Below, piece by piece: positions 16,841-25,039 of a stretch of DNA of 64,000 nucleotides. The stretch spans positions 434,001-498,000 of the forward strand of contig NZ_RCIH01000001.1 of the NCBI RefSeq assembly GCF_003675855.1, read 5' to 3'. The position numbers were made by a program, and so were the translations under genes. Source of the stretch: Halostella salina. Its GTDB lineage: Archaea; Halobacteriota; Halobacteria; Halobacteriales; Natronoarchaeaceae. Positions within the stretch are counted from its first letter, which is position 1. Each line of letters begins with the position of its first letter. The notes beneath the pieces are model-generated. The model did not search any database and was not told where the DNA came from. It saw nothing but the letters and a program-made list of their open reading frames with translations.

Positions 16841-17751
16841 GCGAGGTGGCGGTTCGCCCCGCGACCGCCGACGACTACGAGGACGTGGTCGCGTTCACCG
16901 AGGGGACGTGGGCCGAGCGCGGTGCCAGCGACTACATCCCCCGGATCTACCACGACTGGATCGAGGGCCCCGACGGCGGCGAGCGACAGCGCACGCTCGT
17001 CGGCGTCGTCGACGGCCGCGCGGTCAGCGTCGCGCAGGCGGTCATGCTCTCCGAGCACGAGGCGTGGTGTCAGGGGATGCGCGTCGCCCCCGAGCACCGC
17101 GGCGAGGGGGTCGGGGAAGCGGTCACGTACGGCCTGTTCGACTGGGCGCGCGAGCGCGGCGCGGTCGTCGCCCGGAACATGGTGTTCTCGTGGAACGTCG
17201 CCGGCCTCGGGCACTCCCGCGCGATGGGCTTCGAGCCGGCGACGGAGTTCCGCTGGGCACACCCCGAGCCGGCCCCCGACGCCGAACCGGCGGCGACGGT
17301 GACCGACGACCCCGACGCCGCCTGGTCGTACTGGACGGACAGCGACGCCCGCGACCACCTCGGCGGGCTGACGCTCGCGATGGACGAGACGTGGGCGGTG
17401 CAGGACCTGACCCGCGACCTGCTCCACCGCGCCGCAGACGAGACGGCGACGTTCGCGGTGCAGGACGGCGGCACGCGCGGGATGGCCTACCGCGTCCGGG
17501 ACTACGAGCGCGAGAACGAGGACGGCGAGGTCGAACACCGCGCCGAGTACGGCGTCGGCGCGTGGGACGACCCCGACGCCTGCCGCGACCTGCTGGCCGC
17601 GGTCCGCCGGGACGCCGGCGAACTCGGCGCGGACCGCGTCCGCGTGCTGGTGCCCGAGACCGCCCGCCACGTCAGCGACGTGGCGGCCACGCGGACCCGC
17701 GTCTCCGACGAGCCGGACTTCGTGATGGCGGTCGACCTCACCGACCGCTGA
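16831..17751 (+). CDS. GNAT N-acetyltransferase with C-terminal extension
   Basis: A 306-residue protein overlapping the end of gatD by 10 bases, so translationally coupled. Residues 1-145 form a GNAT domain: VAVRPATADDYEDVVAFTEG at the start, the acetyl-CoA loop in MRVAPEHRGEGVGEAVTYGLF, and NVAGLGHSRAMGFEPATEF. The second half (residues 150-306) looks like a structurally related but diverged domain, giving a two-domain layout seen in several haloarchaeal acetyltransferases. The substrate is unknown. Coupling to gatD does not itself imply a role in translation. Confidence 0.85.
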   Translation: MGVSEVAVRPATADDYEDVVAFTEGTWAERGASDYIPRIYHDWIEGPDGGERQRTLVGVVDGRAVSVAQAVMLSEHEAWCQGMRVAPEHRGEGVGEAVTYGLFDWARERGAVVARNMVFSWNVAGLGHSRAMGFEPATEFRWAHPEPAPDAEPAATVTDDPDAAWSYWTDSDARDHLGGLTLAMDETWAVQDLTRDLLHRAADETATFAVQDGGTRGMAYRVRDYERENEDGEVEHRAEYGVGAWDDPDACRDLLAAVRRDAGELGADRVRVLVPETARHVSDVAATRTRVSDEPDFVMAVDLTDR

Positions 17752-17790
17752 ACGCGGCGGCGGGGACCGCCGGACTCCGGCTCCCGCCCG

Positions 17791-18066
17791 CTACCCGCCG
17801 CTGACCGGCGGGAACAGCGCGAGTTCGTCGCCCGGCTCGACCTGCTCCTCTAATCCGTCGCCTTCGACGAGCACGTTCGTCCCGTTCCGGAGGACGTTGA
17901 TGTGGTCGCGAAGCTCGCCGTCGTCGGTCAGTACGCGCCCCTCCAGCGCCGGCCGCTCGGCCAGCAGCGCGTCGAGTGCCGCCCCGACGGTGTCGGCGTC
18001 CCCGTCGACCGGCACCTCCTTCGTCCCGGCGCGCTCGGCGAGGTCCGCGAACAGCTTCCACTGCAT
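17791..18066 (-). CDS. samp1: Ubiquitin-like small archaeal modifier protein SAMP1
   Basis: A 91-residue MoaD/ThiS-fold protein ending in VSGG, the di-glycine tail that E1-like UbaA adenylates for protein sampylation and sulfur transfer. MQWKLFADLAERAG at the start, DALLAERPALEGRVLTDDGELRDHINVLRNG in the middle and GDELALFPPVSGG at the end closely follow the Haloferax volcanii SAMP1 sequence as I recall it. It probably also serves as the MoaD subunit of molybdopterin synthase. Downstream of two RCK genes but with no obvious functional link to them. Confidence 0.93.
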   Translation of the reverse strand: MQWKLFADLAERAGTKEVPVDGDADTVGAALDALLAERPALEGRVLTDDGELRDHINVLRNGTNVLVEGDGLEEQVEPGDELALFPPVSGG

Positions 18067-18086
18067 GCCTGACGGTGGCCGGCGCG

Positions 18087-19235
18087 TCAGGAAGTAAGTT
18101 CCGCCTCCGGCGGTCCGGCGGCGGCCTCGAACGCGCGGAGGTTCGCGGGGCGAGCGACGGCGTACACCGTGTCGCCCACGGCGAGCACCCGGTCGCGGGC
18201 CGGCAGTGCCTCGACACGGCTGTTCGTCCCCGTCACGGCCGCCACCGTCACCGAGAGCGCCCCGACGGGCTGGCCGACCAGCGGACTCCCGTCGGCGAGC
18301 GTAGCAGCCCCCATCGTCTCGGGGGCGGCGCGCAGCAGCGACGCGAACTCGCGGTCGGCCGACCGCTCCGCCGGGAGCGTCACGAGCCGGTAGCTCGCGT
18401 CCGGGTCGATCGCCCGGGCCTCCGCCTCGTCCAGCGCGAGCGTCGCCACGTCGCCGACGGCGGCGCGCAGTTCGGCCGTCGTCACGCGCTCCGGCTCCGC
18501 GCCGTCGCGCCACACCTGCACGAGGTCGCCGGGCGAGGCCGAGAACGCCGGGTCGGCGCGGACGGCGACGGCGGCGCTGCCGGGCGCGAGCGTCGGCCCG
18601 AGCCCCGCCGCCCGGCTGCCGAGCGCGAGGTACTCGACGGTCCCGTCCGCCGCGACCGCGAGGTCGACGTGGCCGACGCCGTAGTCGTCGCGGAGCCGCG
18701 CCCGGATCCGGTCCTCCAGCTCGGCGACGGTGAGCCGGCGGGGGAACAGAAAGACCGTCCCGGCGACCTCCTCCTTCGTCTCGGCCGACACCGGGTCGTA
18801 CCCGTCGATGTCCTCGACAGTCTCGGGGAGTTCCACGCGGACGACCCGGCCCGCCGCTCGCACCAGCTGGCTCACCTCCCGGTCAACGTCGCGCGTGCCG
18901 GTGACCGACAGCGAATCGGTCGCCAGCCGGTCGCCGAGCCGCCGCCCGACGTCGGAGGCGATCCCGCCGACGAGAAACGCGAGGACGGTGAACGCGGCGG
19001 CCGTCGGGTCGAGCAGGTCGGACTGGCCGACGATCGCGTCCCGGAGCGCGGCGTCCGTGTTGAGCCACGCGCCGATCACGGAGAGGCCGAGCAGGATCGC
19101 GATCCCGTCGGGCACCGCTTCCCGTCCGTACCAGCGGTAGGCGAACGCGACCATCGCCGCGACGGCCCCGGCGATCGCCGCGAACACGAGGATCCGCGTC
19201 CCGGCCGCGACGGCCGGCCCGACCTGTCCGATCAC
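18087..19235 (-). CDS. Membrane protein with RCK_C (TrkA-C) domains, second of a pair
   Basis: A 382-residue protein using a GTG start at 19235 that overlaps the stop of the upstream gene (GTGA). Three or so hydrophobic segments occupy residues 5-100 (ILVFAAIAGAVAAMVAFAYRWYG, AILLGLSVIGAWL, AFTVLAFLVGGIASDVG). The soluble remainder contains PhoU-like helices and TrkA-C-type strands, for example GTVFLFPRRLTVAELE and SVTVAAVTGTNSRVEALPARDRVLAVGDTVYAVARP. TrkA-C domains bind small ligands such as c-di-AMP or nucleotides and regulate ion transport. The pair and the nearby potassium channel suggest ion homeostasis; the transported solute is unknown. Confidence 0.8.
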   Translation of the reverse strand: MIGQVGPAVAAGTRILVFAAIAGAVAAMVAFAYRWYGREAVPDGIAILLGLSVIGAWLNTDAALRDAIVGQSDLLDPTAAAFTVLAFLVGGIASDVGRRLGDRLATDSLSVTGTRDVDREVSQLVRAAGRVVRVELPETVEDIDGYDPVSAETKEEVAGTVFLFPRRLTVAELEDRIRARLRDDYGVGHVDLAVAADGTVEYLALGSRAAGLGPTLAPGSAAVAVRADPAFSASPGDLVQVWRDGAEPERVTTAELRAAVGDVATLALDEAEARAIDPDASYRLVTLPAERSADREFASLLRAAPETMGAATLADGSPLVGQPVGALSVTVAAVTGTNSRVEALPARDRVLAVGDTVYAVARPANLRAFEAAAGPPEAELTS

Positions 19236-20500
19236 TGGCCGGCCCCCCTGAACCGGTCGAAACCGTCGGTCGTCCCCGCGACGAACAGCTCGTCGCCGGG
19301 CGACAGCGGTGAGGTGCCGTCCGGCGAGAACGTCCAGCCGTCGGCCGCGGGGCCGGACCGACCGTCGCCGTCGCGCTTGACCGCGAGCACGGCCACGCCG
19401 TCGGTCGCCCGGACGTTCGCCTCGCCCAGCGTCCGCCCGTCGAGGTCGCTCCCGGACGCGACGGTCAGCCGGCGGATCCGCTTGCCGGCCCGGCGCAGCA
19501 GGGAGACGAGTTCGTACTCCCGGCGGACCCCCCGTGCGAGGACGACCACGCGGCCCCGGTCGGCCCGCAGGAGCGTGGGAGCTTTCCCCTTCGGCACGGC
19601 GACGGTCACCCGGCCCTCGCCGCCGGTCGTCGTCGGCGCGGCCGGTTCGGCGTCCCGTTCCTCCGTCTCGTCGTCGGTGCCGCCGTCGGTCGCAACGTCC
19701 CCGTCGCGACGGGCGGGCTGGGCTGCCGGCCCGGTCCCTTCGGGATCCGACTTCGCGCTGACGACCGTCCCCTCGACGCGCTCCCCGTCGGTCACGATAC
19801 GAACCCGGTCGCCGCGGGCGATCCCGGTCGGGACGAGCGCGGCGATCGAGACGGCGCGCTGGCCGGCCGGGACCCGGCGCGACAGTCCGCCCGAGGACGG
19901 CGCGGCGCTGATCGTCGCGCGCCCCCGGGAGTCGATCGACGCGGTCGCGTCCGCCAGGTCGTGCTCCGACCGGATGCGTTCGGCCAGCCGGCGCTCGATC
20001 TCCGGCAGCGGCAGGTCGGCGGGGAAGCGCCACGAGCCGTCCCGGATCGTCGCTCGCACGTCCTCCGGCAGCGGCGGGTAGCCCTCGATGTCGCCGACGC
20101 TCCCGGCGGCCGTGACCGTCACCTGCCCCATGCCGCCGACGAACTCGACCACGTCCATCGAGAGCGTCGTGCGGCCGATCGAGCGCAGCGAGAACCGCTT
20201 GGGGAGCGTCGCGCCGAGCTTGTCGCCCTGGCTGTGGGCGTACAGCGACAGCATCATCACGATCGTAACCGCGACGATCAGCCGCGGGGACCCCTGTATC
20301 GTCGGGTCGATCAGCCCGAGCAGGCCGCCGTTGACGCCGGCGACCGCGACCGCGAGGACGACGACGCCGAGTCCCGGAAGCGTCACGCCGGTGAAGTACT
20401 TGAACACGAACCCGAGCGCGCCGGAGACCAGCGCCGGGAAGATGCCGGTGAGCAGGCCCAGATAGATCCCGAGCAGCGCCTCGACGGGGAGGGATGCCAT
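19232..20500 (-). CDS. Membrane protein with RCK_C (TrkA-C) domain, first of a pair
   Basis: A 422-residue protein from the ATG at 20500 (MASLPVEALLGIYLGLLTG). Three or four helices lie in residues 5-90 (LGIYLGLLTGIFPALVSGALGFVF, LGVVVLAVAVAGVNGGLLGLI, LIVAVTIVMMLSLYA). A soluble region with an acidic, low-complexity linker near residues 260-300 follows. It ends in TrkA-C-like strands (RRLTVASGSDLDGRTLGEANVRATDGVAVLAVKRDG and LSPGDELFVAGTTDGFDRF). Overlaps its partner by 4 bases and is divergent from the potassium channel gene; the two products probably form one complex (inference). Confidence 0.8.
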   Translation of the reverse strand: MASLPVEALLGIYLGLLTGIFPALVSGALGFVFKYFTGVTLPGLGVVVLAVAVAGVNGGLLGLIDPTIQGSPRLIVAVTIVMMLSLYAHSQGDKLGATLPKRFSLRSIGRTTLSMDVVEFVGGMGQVTVTAAGSVGDIEGYPPLPEDVRATIRDGSWRFPADLPLPEIERRLAERIRSEHDLADATASIDSRGRATISAAPSSGGLSRRVPAGQRAVSIAALVPTGIARGDRVRIVTDGERVEGTVVSAKSDPEGTGPAAQPARRDGDVATDGGTDDETEERDAEPAAPTTTGGEGRVTVAVPKGKAPTLLRADRGRVVVLARGVRREYELVSLLRRAGKRIRRLTVASGSDLDGRTLGEANVRATDGVAVLAVKRDGDGRSGPAADGWTFSPDGTSPLSPGDELFVAGTTDGFDRFRGAGQ

Positions 20501-20605
20501 GGAACCGGTATGGCAGGCGACCGGTAAGACAGTTGCCCTCCGCGGGACCGCAGTGGGGTTCCGACACCGACGGGCTTTTTTCCGGACGCCGTGAGGGACG
20601 ACTGT

Positions 20606-21760
20606 ATGGCCACCCTCAGGGAACGGTTCGGGGTGCGAGCGACGGTGTGGCTGGTGCTTGCGGTCGCCGTCCTGTCGGTCGTCACCGGGATCGCCAACAT
20701 CACCGACACGACGGTGGTGTTCGGCCCCTTCGCCGACCGGATCCCGCCGGAGATTCAGCGGCTCGCCGGCTTCACCGGCGCGCTGACCGGTTTCCTGATG
20801 CTGGCGAGCGCGCTGGGGTTGCGCCGCGGCCTCCGGGCCGCCTGGTACACCACCGTGGTCTTGCTCCCGGTGACCGCCGGACAGGGGTTCGCCCAGTCCA
20901 GCGAACTCTCCTTCCCGCTGATCGTCCTCTCGCTGGCGGCGCTGCCGGCCGTCCTCCTCAACTACCGGCGATTCGACCGCGAGGTGTCGCTGACGACGCC
21001 GCAACTGGCCTCCGGGATCGCGCTCTCGGGCGTGCTGGTGTACGGCACCGTCGGCGCGTACGCGCTCCGCGAGGAGTTCGACGGCGTCTCGACGGCGCTC
21101 GACGCGTTCTACTACACCATCGTCACGGCCAGCACCGTCGGCTACGGCGACGTGACCGCGACCTCGCAGCAGGCGAAGCTGTTCTCCGTTTCCGTCGTCG
21201 TGCTCGGCACGGCGAGTTTCGCCATCGCCCTGGGCGCGCTGCTCGGCCCCGCCATCGAAGCCCGCCTCACCAAGGCACTCGGAAAGATGACAGACTCAGA
21301 GCTCGAACTCGTCGAGAACCACGTGCTGGTCCTCGGCTACGGCGACCTGACGGAACCGCTCCTGACCGAACTCTCCGACGGCGACGTCGAGTTCGTCGTC
21401 GTCGCGCCGAACCCGGAGCAGGTGGAGACGCTCCGCGAACGCGGCTTCCTCGTGATCCAGGGCGACCCGAGCGACGACGAGACGCTCGAACGCGCACAGC
21501 TCGGCGACGCCCGCGCCGTCGTCGCCGCGACCAACAACGACGCCGAGGACGCCCTCAGCATCCTGAGCGCCCGGGAACTGCGGCCCGACGCCCGGATCGT
21601 CGCCGCCGCAACCGACCGCGAGAACGTCGAGAAGCTCCGCCGGGCGGGCGCGGACGTGGTAATAAGCCCCGCCTCCATCGGCGGCCACCTGCTCATGCAG
21701 TCCGCGCTCGGCGAGGACGACACCGAGGCGATAGCGAATCGACTGATCGAGGAGACGTGA
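20606..21760 (+). CDS. Potassium channel with TrkA-N regulatory domain
   Basis: A 384-residue channel subunit from the ATG at 20606. Four hydrophobic segments precede a pore region FYYTIVTASTVGYGDVTA, whose TVGYGD is the potassium selectivity filter, flanked by two more helices, so six in all. From about residue 235 a TrkA-N/RCK domain begins, with NHVLVLGYGDLTEPLLTEL (GxGxxG-like), VVVAPNPEQVETL, GDPSDDETLERAQLGDARAVVAATNND and a second basic helix. NAD(H) or another nucleotide would gate it. A separate gene pair with RCK_C domains lies opposite. Confidence 0.92.
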   Translation: MATLRERFGVRATVWLVLAVAVLSVVTGIANITDTTVVFGPFADRIPPEIQRLAGFTGALTGFLMLASALGLRRGLRAAWYTTVVLLPVTAGQGFAQSSELSFPLIVLSLAALPAVLLNYRRFDREVSLTTPQLASGIALSGVLVYGTVGAYALREEFDGVSTALDAFYYTIVTASTVGYGDVTATSQQAKLFSVSVVVLGTASFAIALGALLGPAIEARLTKALGKMTDSELELVENHVLVLGYGDLTEPLLTELSDGDVEFVVVAPNPEQVETLRERGFLVIQGDPSDDETLERAQLGDARAVVAATNNDAEDALSILSARELRPDARIVAAATDRENVEKLRRAGADVVISPASIGGHLLMQSALGEDDTEAIANRLIEET

Positions 21761-21820
21761 GGCAGTACGTGTCCCTCGCCGACCGACTTTGCGTTGCCGG
21801 CCGACCCGACTCCGAAAGCA

Positions 21821-21829
21821 ATTTTTACT
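21821..21829 (+). promoter_or_regulatory. TATA-like box of the lipoprotein gene
   Basis: ATTTTTACT is centred about 26 bases before the ATG at 21851, the spacing expected for a leaderless haloarchaeal transcript. This supports that start over the longer upstream frame. Confidence 0.5.
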
Positions 21830-21850
21830 TCACTATATTTCCTTCTATCA

Positions 21851-22336
21851 ATGAAAAAAAAACGACGGGATTTCATCTCTGGGCTGGCCGGCTGCTCACT
21901 AGCGCTGGTCGGTGGCTGCCTCGGGGAACTGGGGGCGACGAACAACTCTACCGACGCGGCGACGACGGACGACGGGACGGCGACGAACGTGGCCGCGACC
22001 GACACAGCAACCGGGACGGCTTCCGCCGACACGACGGCGGCGTCCCCCGACACAACGGTAGACGCTACTGACACGTACGACCGGTCGGCCCCGGCAGCAG
22101 CCCTCACCATCGAGCAACACGAGGAGACGCTCCCGACGGACGTGACCGTCACGCTGGAGTCGCTCAATGCCGACCACATCCGAGTCGAAACCACCGAGCG
22201 GACGAAACGGCTCGACGAGGCCGGTGGCAGCGTCACGCTGACCGACCTCGACGGCGGACGCGTGCTGGTGATCGCCGTTCGTGGCGACGAGGAGAGCCTC
22301 ATTCAGACGTACGAAGTGACGGGAAGCGAGGCGTAA
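21851..22336 (+). CDS. Tat-exported lipoprotein, hypothetical
   Basis: A 161-residue protein. MKKKRRDFISGLAGCSLALVGGC contains a twin-arginine signal (KRRDFI) and a lipobox LVGGC, so it should be exported folded and lipid-anchored. About 65 residues rich in Ala, Thr and Asp follow as a flexible linker that could be O-glycosylated. The C-terminal 85 residues form a small beta-rich domain (AALTIEQHEETLPTDVTVTLESL, IRVETTERTKRL, GRVLVIAVRGDEESLIQTYEV). No family is recognised. The start fits a TATA-like box 26 bases upstream. Confidence 0.78.
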   Translation: MKKKRRDFISGLAGCSLALVGGCLGELGATNNSTDAATTDDGTATNVAATDTATGTASADTTAASPDTTVDATDTYDRSAPAAALTIEQHEETLPTDVTVTLESLNADHIRVETTERTKRLDEAGGSVTLTDLDGGRVLVIAVRGDEESLIQTYEVTGSEA

Positions 22337-22399
22337 CCGTCACACGCGTGCGACCGGCGCGGTGGTCGGCCGTGGCCCGACGACCCGTGAACGGGACGG

Positions 22400-23755
22400 T
22401 CATGCTAGGTGCACGACACCGACGGCGGCGTCGACCTCGTCGATCCGTTCGAACGTGGGCGGCGAGACGAACCGCGAGGCGGCGCTCCGGTCAGTGCTCG
22501 CCCCGATGAGCGTCAGGTCGAACTTCGGGGCGTCCCGCGCGATGAACGACTCGACGGCGTCGTTGACGACCCGCGTCTCGAACGACCCGTCGAACGTCTC
22601 GACCACGTCGGCGAGCGTCTCCTCGGCGGACCGCCGGTTGCGCTCGTCGTCGATACACGTCGCGACGGTGACGCGACCCGTCGGCCCCGCCAGCCGGCAG
22701 GCGAAGTCGACCTTCACGTGGGCTGCCTCACCGGCCGACCGGATCGGGACGAGAACCCGCTGCCAGCGACGGTCCTCGTCGGGGAGGCGGGCGGCGACCA
22801 CGTCCATGTCGCCGCGGAACAGCGTCCGGACGTACGACGAGAGATGTCCGTGGCGCTGCTCGTAGGGGGCGACGATCAGGTCGCAGTTCTCCTCCCGTGC
22901 GGCCCGGAGCGTCGCCACGGCGGGCGACTCCGTCGAGACGACGGCGACCTGACAGGGGACGCCGACTCGCGTCCGGACGGTCTCGGCGCGGGATTCGAGG
23001 TCGGCCGCCACGTCGTCGGGGTCGTCCTCGCCGTCCGCGAGTCCGAGCAACACTACCTTCCCCGCCTCGTGGGCGGCGGCCAGTCGCGCGCCGAGGGCGG
23101 TCGTCGCGCCGACGTTCCCCCCGCGGACCGGGACCAGCACGTGGTCGTCGCCCTTCGTCGAGCGGTAGAGGTACTTCGCGCGGTTCTCGTAGAACTCGTG
23201 CCGCCAGACGACGAAGGCCAGCGCGACGAGCGACGACGACGCCGCGACGCTGACGACGTACGCCCCCGGCGACGCGTCGATGAGCAACACGAGCAGGCCG
23301 CAGGCGTAGGCGGAGGGCTCCTCGGCGTCGAGCGACCACGTGACGAGTCCGGTGAGAAACACCGCCAGCGCGGCCCCGGCGGCGCTGGCCTGAAACCGGC
23401 CGCCGGGGTCGGCAAGCGCGAGGGTCGAGATCTCGAGTGCCAGCCAGCCGCTTGCGGCACCGGCCGTCAGGCCGAGGACGAACCTGCGGGGCGACGCGTA
23501 CTGTCCCTCCGGGTCCGAGAACAGCGTGTACGACCCCGAGGCGAGCGGCGGGAAGAGCAGGTACGACAGCGTCGGCACCGCGTTCGACAGGGCCGTGACG
23601 AGCGCGATGAGCAGCGGTACCGCGACGACCGCGGAGACGCGCACGAGGTTCTCGGTGTGTTCGAGCCAGCGGTGTACGGCCCGGATCTCCCGGCGCTCGA
23701 CGCGTCGAAGCCGTCGCACGAGGGACCGCCAGCGGCTCCGGAGCGCGTCGCGCAT
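22400..23755 (-). CDS. HPP-family membrane protein fused to UspA domains
   Basis: A 451-residue fusion. Residues of about 35-185 carry the HPP-type membrane bundle with LSYLLFPPLASGSYTLFSDPEGQYASPRRF, whose FPPLAS and ASPRR signatures identify the family, plus LLVLLIDASPGAYV. Residues 205-450 are two tandem universal-stress-protein domains (HVLVPVRGGNVGATTALGARLA; CDLIVAPYEQRHGHLSSYVRTLFRGDMDVVAARL; RVLVPIRSAGEAAHVKVDFACRLA; FDLTLIGASTD). HPP proteins have been linked to nitrite transport in plants and cyanobacteria. The cytosolic Usp pair would sense nucleotides; the combined function is unknown. Confidence 0.85.
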   Translation of the reverse strand: MRDALRSRWRSLVRRLRRVERREIRAVHRWLEHTENLVRVSAVVAVPLLIALVTALSNAVPTLSYLLFPPLASGSYTLFSDPEGQYASPRRFVLGLTAGAASGWLALEISTLALADPGGRFQASAAGAALAVFLTGLVTWSLDAEEPSAYACGLLVLLIDASPGAYVVSVAASSSLVALAFVVWRHEFYENRAKYLYRSTKGDDHVLVPVRGGNVGATTALGARLAAAHEAGKVVLLGLADGEDDPDDVAADLESRAETVRTRVGVPCQVAVVSTESPAVATLRAAREENCDLIVAPYEQRHGHLSSYVRTLFRGDMDVVAARLPDEDRRWQRVLVPIRSAGEAAHVKVDFACRLAGPTGRVTVATCIDDERNRRSAEETLADVVETFDGSFETRVVNDAVESFIARDAPKFDLTLIGASTDRSAASRFVSPPTFERIDEVDAAVGVVHLA

Positions 23756-23823
23756 GCTCGAACGGTCGGTCGACGGCAGGATATTTGTTCCGCTGGGGGC
23801 CGCGGGACGGCGACCGCGACCGC

Positions 23824-24549
23824 CTACAGTTCGGTCGTCGCGTCCAGCGTGATCTGGATGGCGCGCTCGACGTTGTTCTTGGCCTTCTCGGGGAGTTCGT
23901 CGTCGTCGGTCGCGCCCTTCTGTGTCCCCTCCACGAGATTGCCGTCCACGGTACAGATCGCGCCGGCCCGCATCCCCTTGCGCCGGGCGAGGGTAAACAG
24001 CGCGGCGGCCTCCATCTCGACAGCGAGCACGCCGGCGTCCTCCCAGGCCTCGACGTACTCGTCGGTCTCGGCGTAGAACGCGTCGTCGGTCGCGACCGCC
24101 CCGACGTGGACGTCCTCGTCGTTCTCCTCGGCGCTATCCACGAGCGCCGTCAGTACGTCGTAGTCGGGGACGGCGGGGAGCGAGACGCGCTCGTAGCGCT
24201 TCGTCGTCCCCTCGTCTTTCGCCGCGCCGGTAGCGACGACCATGTCGCCGATCTCGATGCCCGCCTGGAGCGCGCCGGTCGTCCCGACGCGGATCAGCGT
24301 CTCGACGCCGACCGCGTGCAGTTCCTCGGCGGCGATCGTGGCGGAGGGACTACCGATCCCGGTCGAGCAGATGGTCAGTTCCCGGCCGTCGTACTCGGCG
24401 TTGACGACCTTGTACTCGCGGTTCTCGGCGACGACGGTGTGGTCGTCACAGAGGTTCGCGATCCGGTCCACGCGGCCGGGGTCGCCCGGCACGAGCGCGA
24501 TGTCGGTCAGGTCGCCCTCCTCGACGAGCAGATGCGGCTGTTTGGCCAT
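23824..24549 (-). CDS. udp: Uridine phosphorylase (nucleoside phosphorylase family)
   Basis: A 241-residue PNP/UDP family enzyme that cleaves uridine, and possibly other nucleosides, with phosphate to give base and ribose-1-phosphate. Motifs are complete: LVPGDPGRVDRIAN for phosphate binding, CSTGIGSPSATIAAEEL, RVGTTGALQAGIEIGDMVVAT, and VEMEAAALFTLARRKG, the ribose-binding VEMExA motif. The substrate choice between uridine and purine nucleosides is inferred from overall resemblance to Udp. deoC lies about 1.4 kb away on the other strand and would act in the same nucleoside-salvage route. Confidence 0.92.
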   Translation of the reverse strand: MAKQPHLLVEEGDLTDIALVPGDPGRVDRIANLCDDHTVVAENREYKVVNAEYDGRELTICSTGIGSPSATIAAEELHAVGVETLIRVGTTGALQAGIEIGDMVVATGAAKDEGTTKRYERVSLPAVPDYDVLTALVDSAEENDEDVHVGAVATDDAFYAETDEYVEAWEDAGVLAVEMEAAALFTLARRKGMRAGAICTVDGNLVEGTQKGATDDDELPEKAKNNVERAIQITLDATTEL

Positions 24550-24600
24550 ATCACGGCGTTCGCGCGACGCCGAGAAAAAGCGTGTGCTTCCCTGCGGTGG

Positions 24601-24906
24601 TCACTCGCGGACGGTTATCTCGCCGCACCCCCGGACCTCGACGGTGTACCCGTCTACCTGTAGCCGGACTGTCGTCACGCTGCCGGGTGTCTCCCACCCG
24701 TCGAACAGCGCGTCAAGCGCGTCCGGGTCGACGTGGTCGTACAGCCGCGTCGTCGTCGCCGTCGGCGGCTCGTTCCGAACCGCCGCGATCGCTCGCGCGA
24801 CGGCCACGCTCGGCGGTTCGCCGTCGTCCGCCCGGCAGCGATGGGCAGCGTCGCCGCGCTTGAAGCCTGTGCTGTCGGGTCGCGCATCGGATAGTTCCCC
24901 ACTCAT
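24601..24906 (-). CDS. Stand-alone HalOD1 output-domain protein
   Basis: A 101-residue protein with a polar N-terminus of 30 residues followed by the HalOD1 pattern: PSVAVARAIAAVRNEPP, LYDHVDPDALDALFDGW and the strands TTVRLQVDGYTVEVRGCGEITV. Third such gene in this window. Its upstream AT-rich region (about 24957-24990) also carries the terminator of the DUF63 gene, so the promoter is probably ACTATTTATTC on the minus strand near 24957-24967. Confidence 0.82.
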   Translation of the reverse strand: MSGELSDARPDSTGFKRGDAAHRCRADDGEPPSVAVARAIAAVRNEPPTATTTRLYDHVDPDALDALFDGWETPGSVTTVRLQVDGYTVEVRGCGEITVRE

Positions 24907-24989
24907 TGTGTATCCCCCCTTTCGGGCGTCCCTCGGCTACTGGTGACACGTCCCCGAATAAATAGTTTCGTCAGACAGTCATAAAATAA

Positions 24990-25006
24990 CCGACAGTATT
25001 TGTCGG
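24990..25006 (-). terminator. Hairpin terminator after the DUF63 gene
   Basis: CCGACA-GTATT-TGTCGG is a perfect 6-bp stem with a 5-base loop, 34 bases past the DUF63 stop. On the minus strand it is followed by a T-rich run (GTTATTTTATGAC), giving an intrinsic-terminator-like layout. Confidence 0.5.
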
Positions 25007-25039
25007 ACAACTATCCGAAAATGGACACGATCCCGGCGC

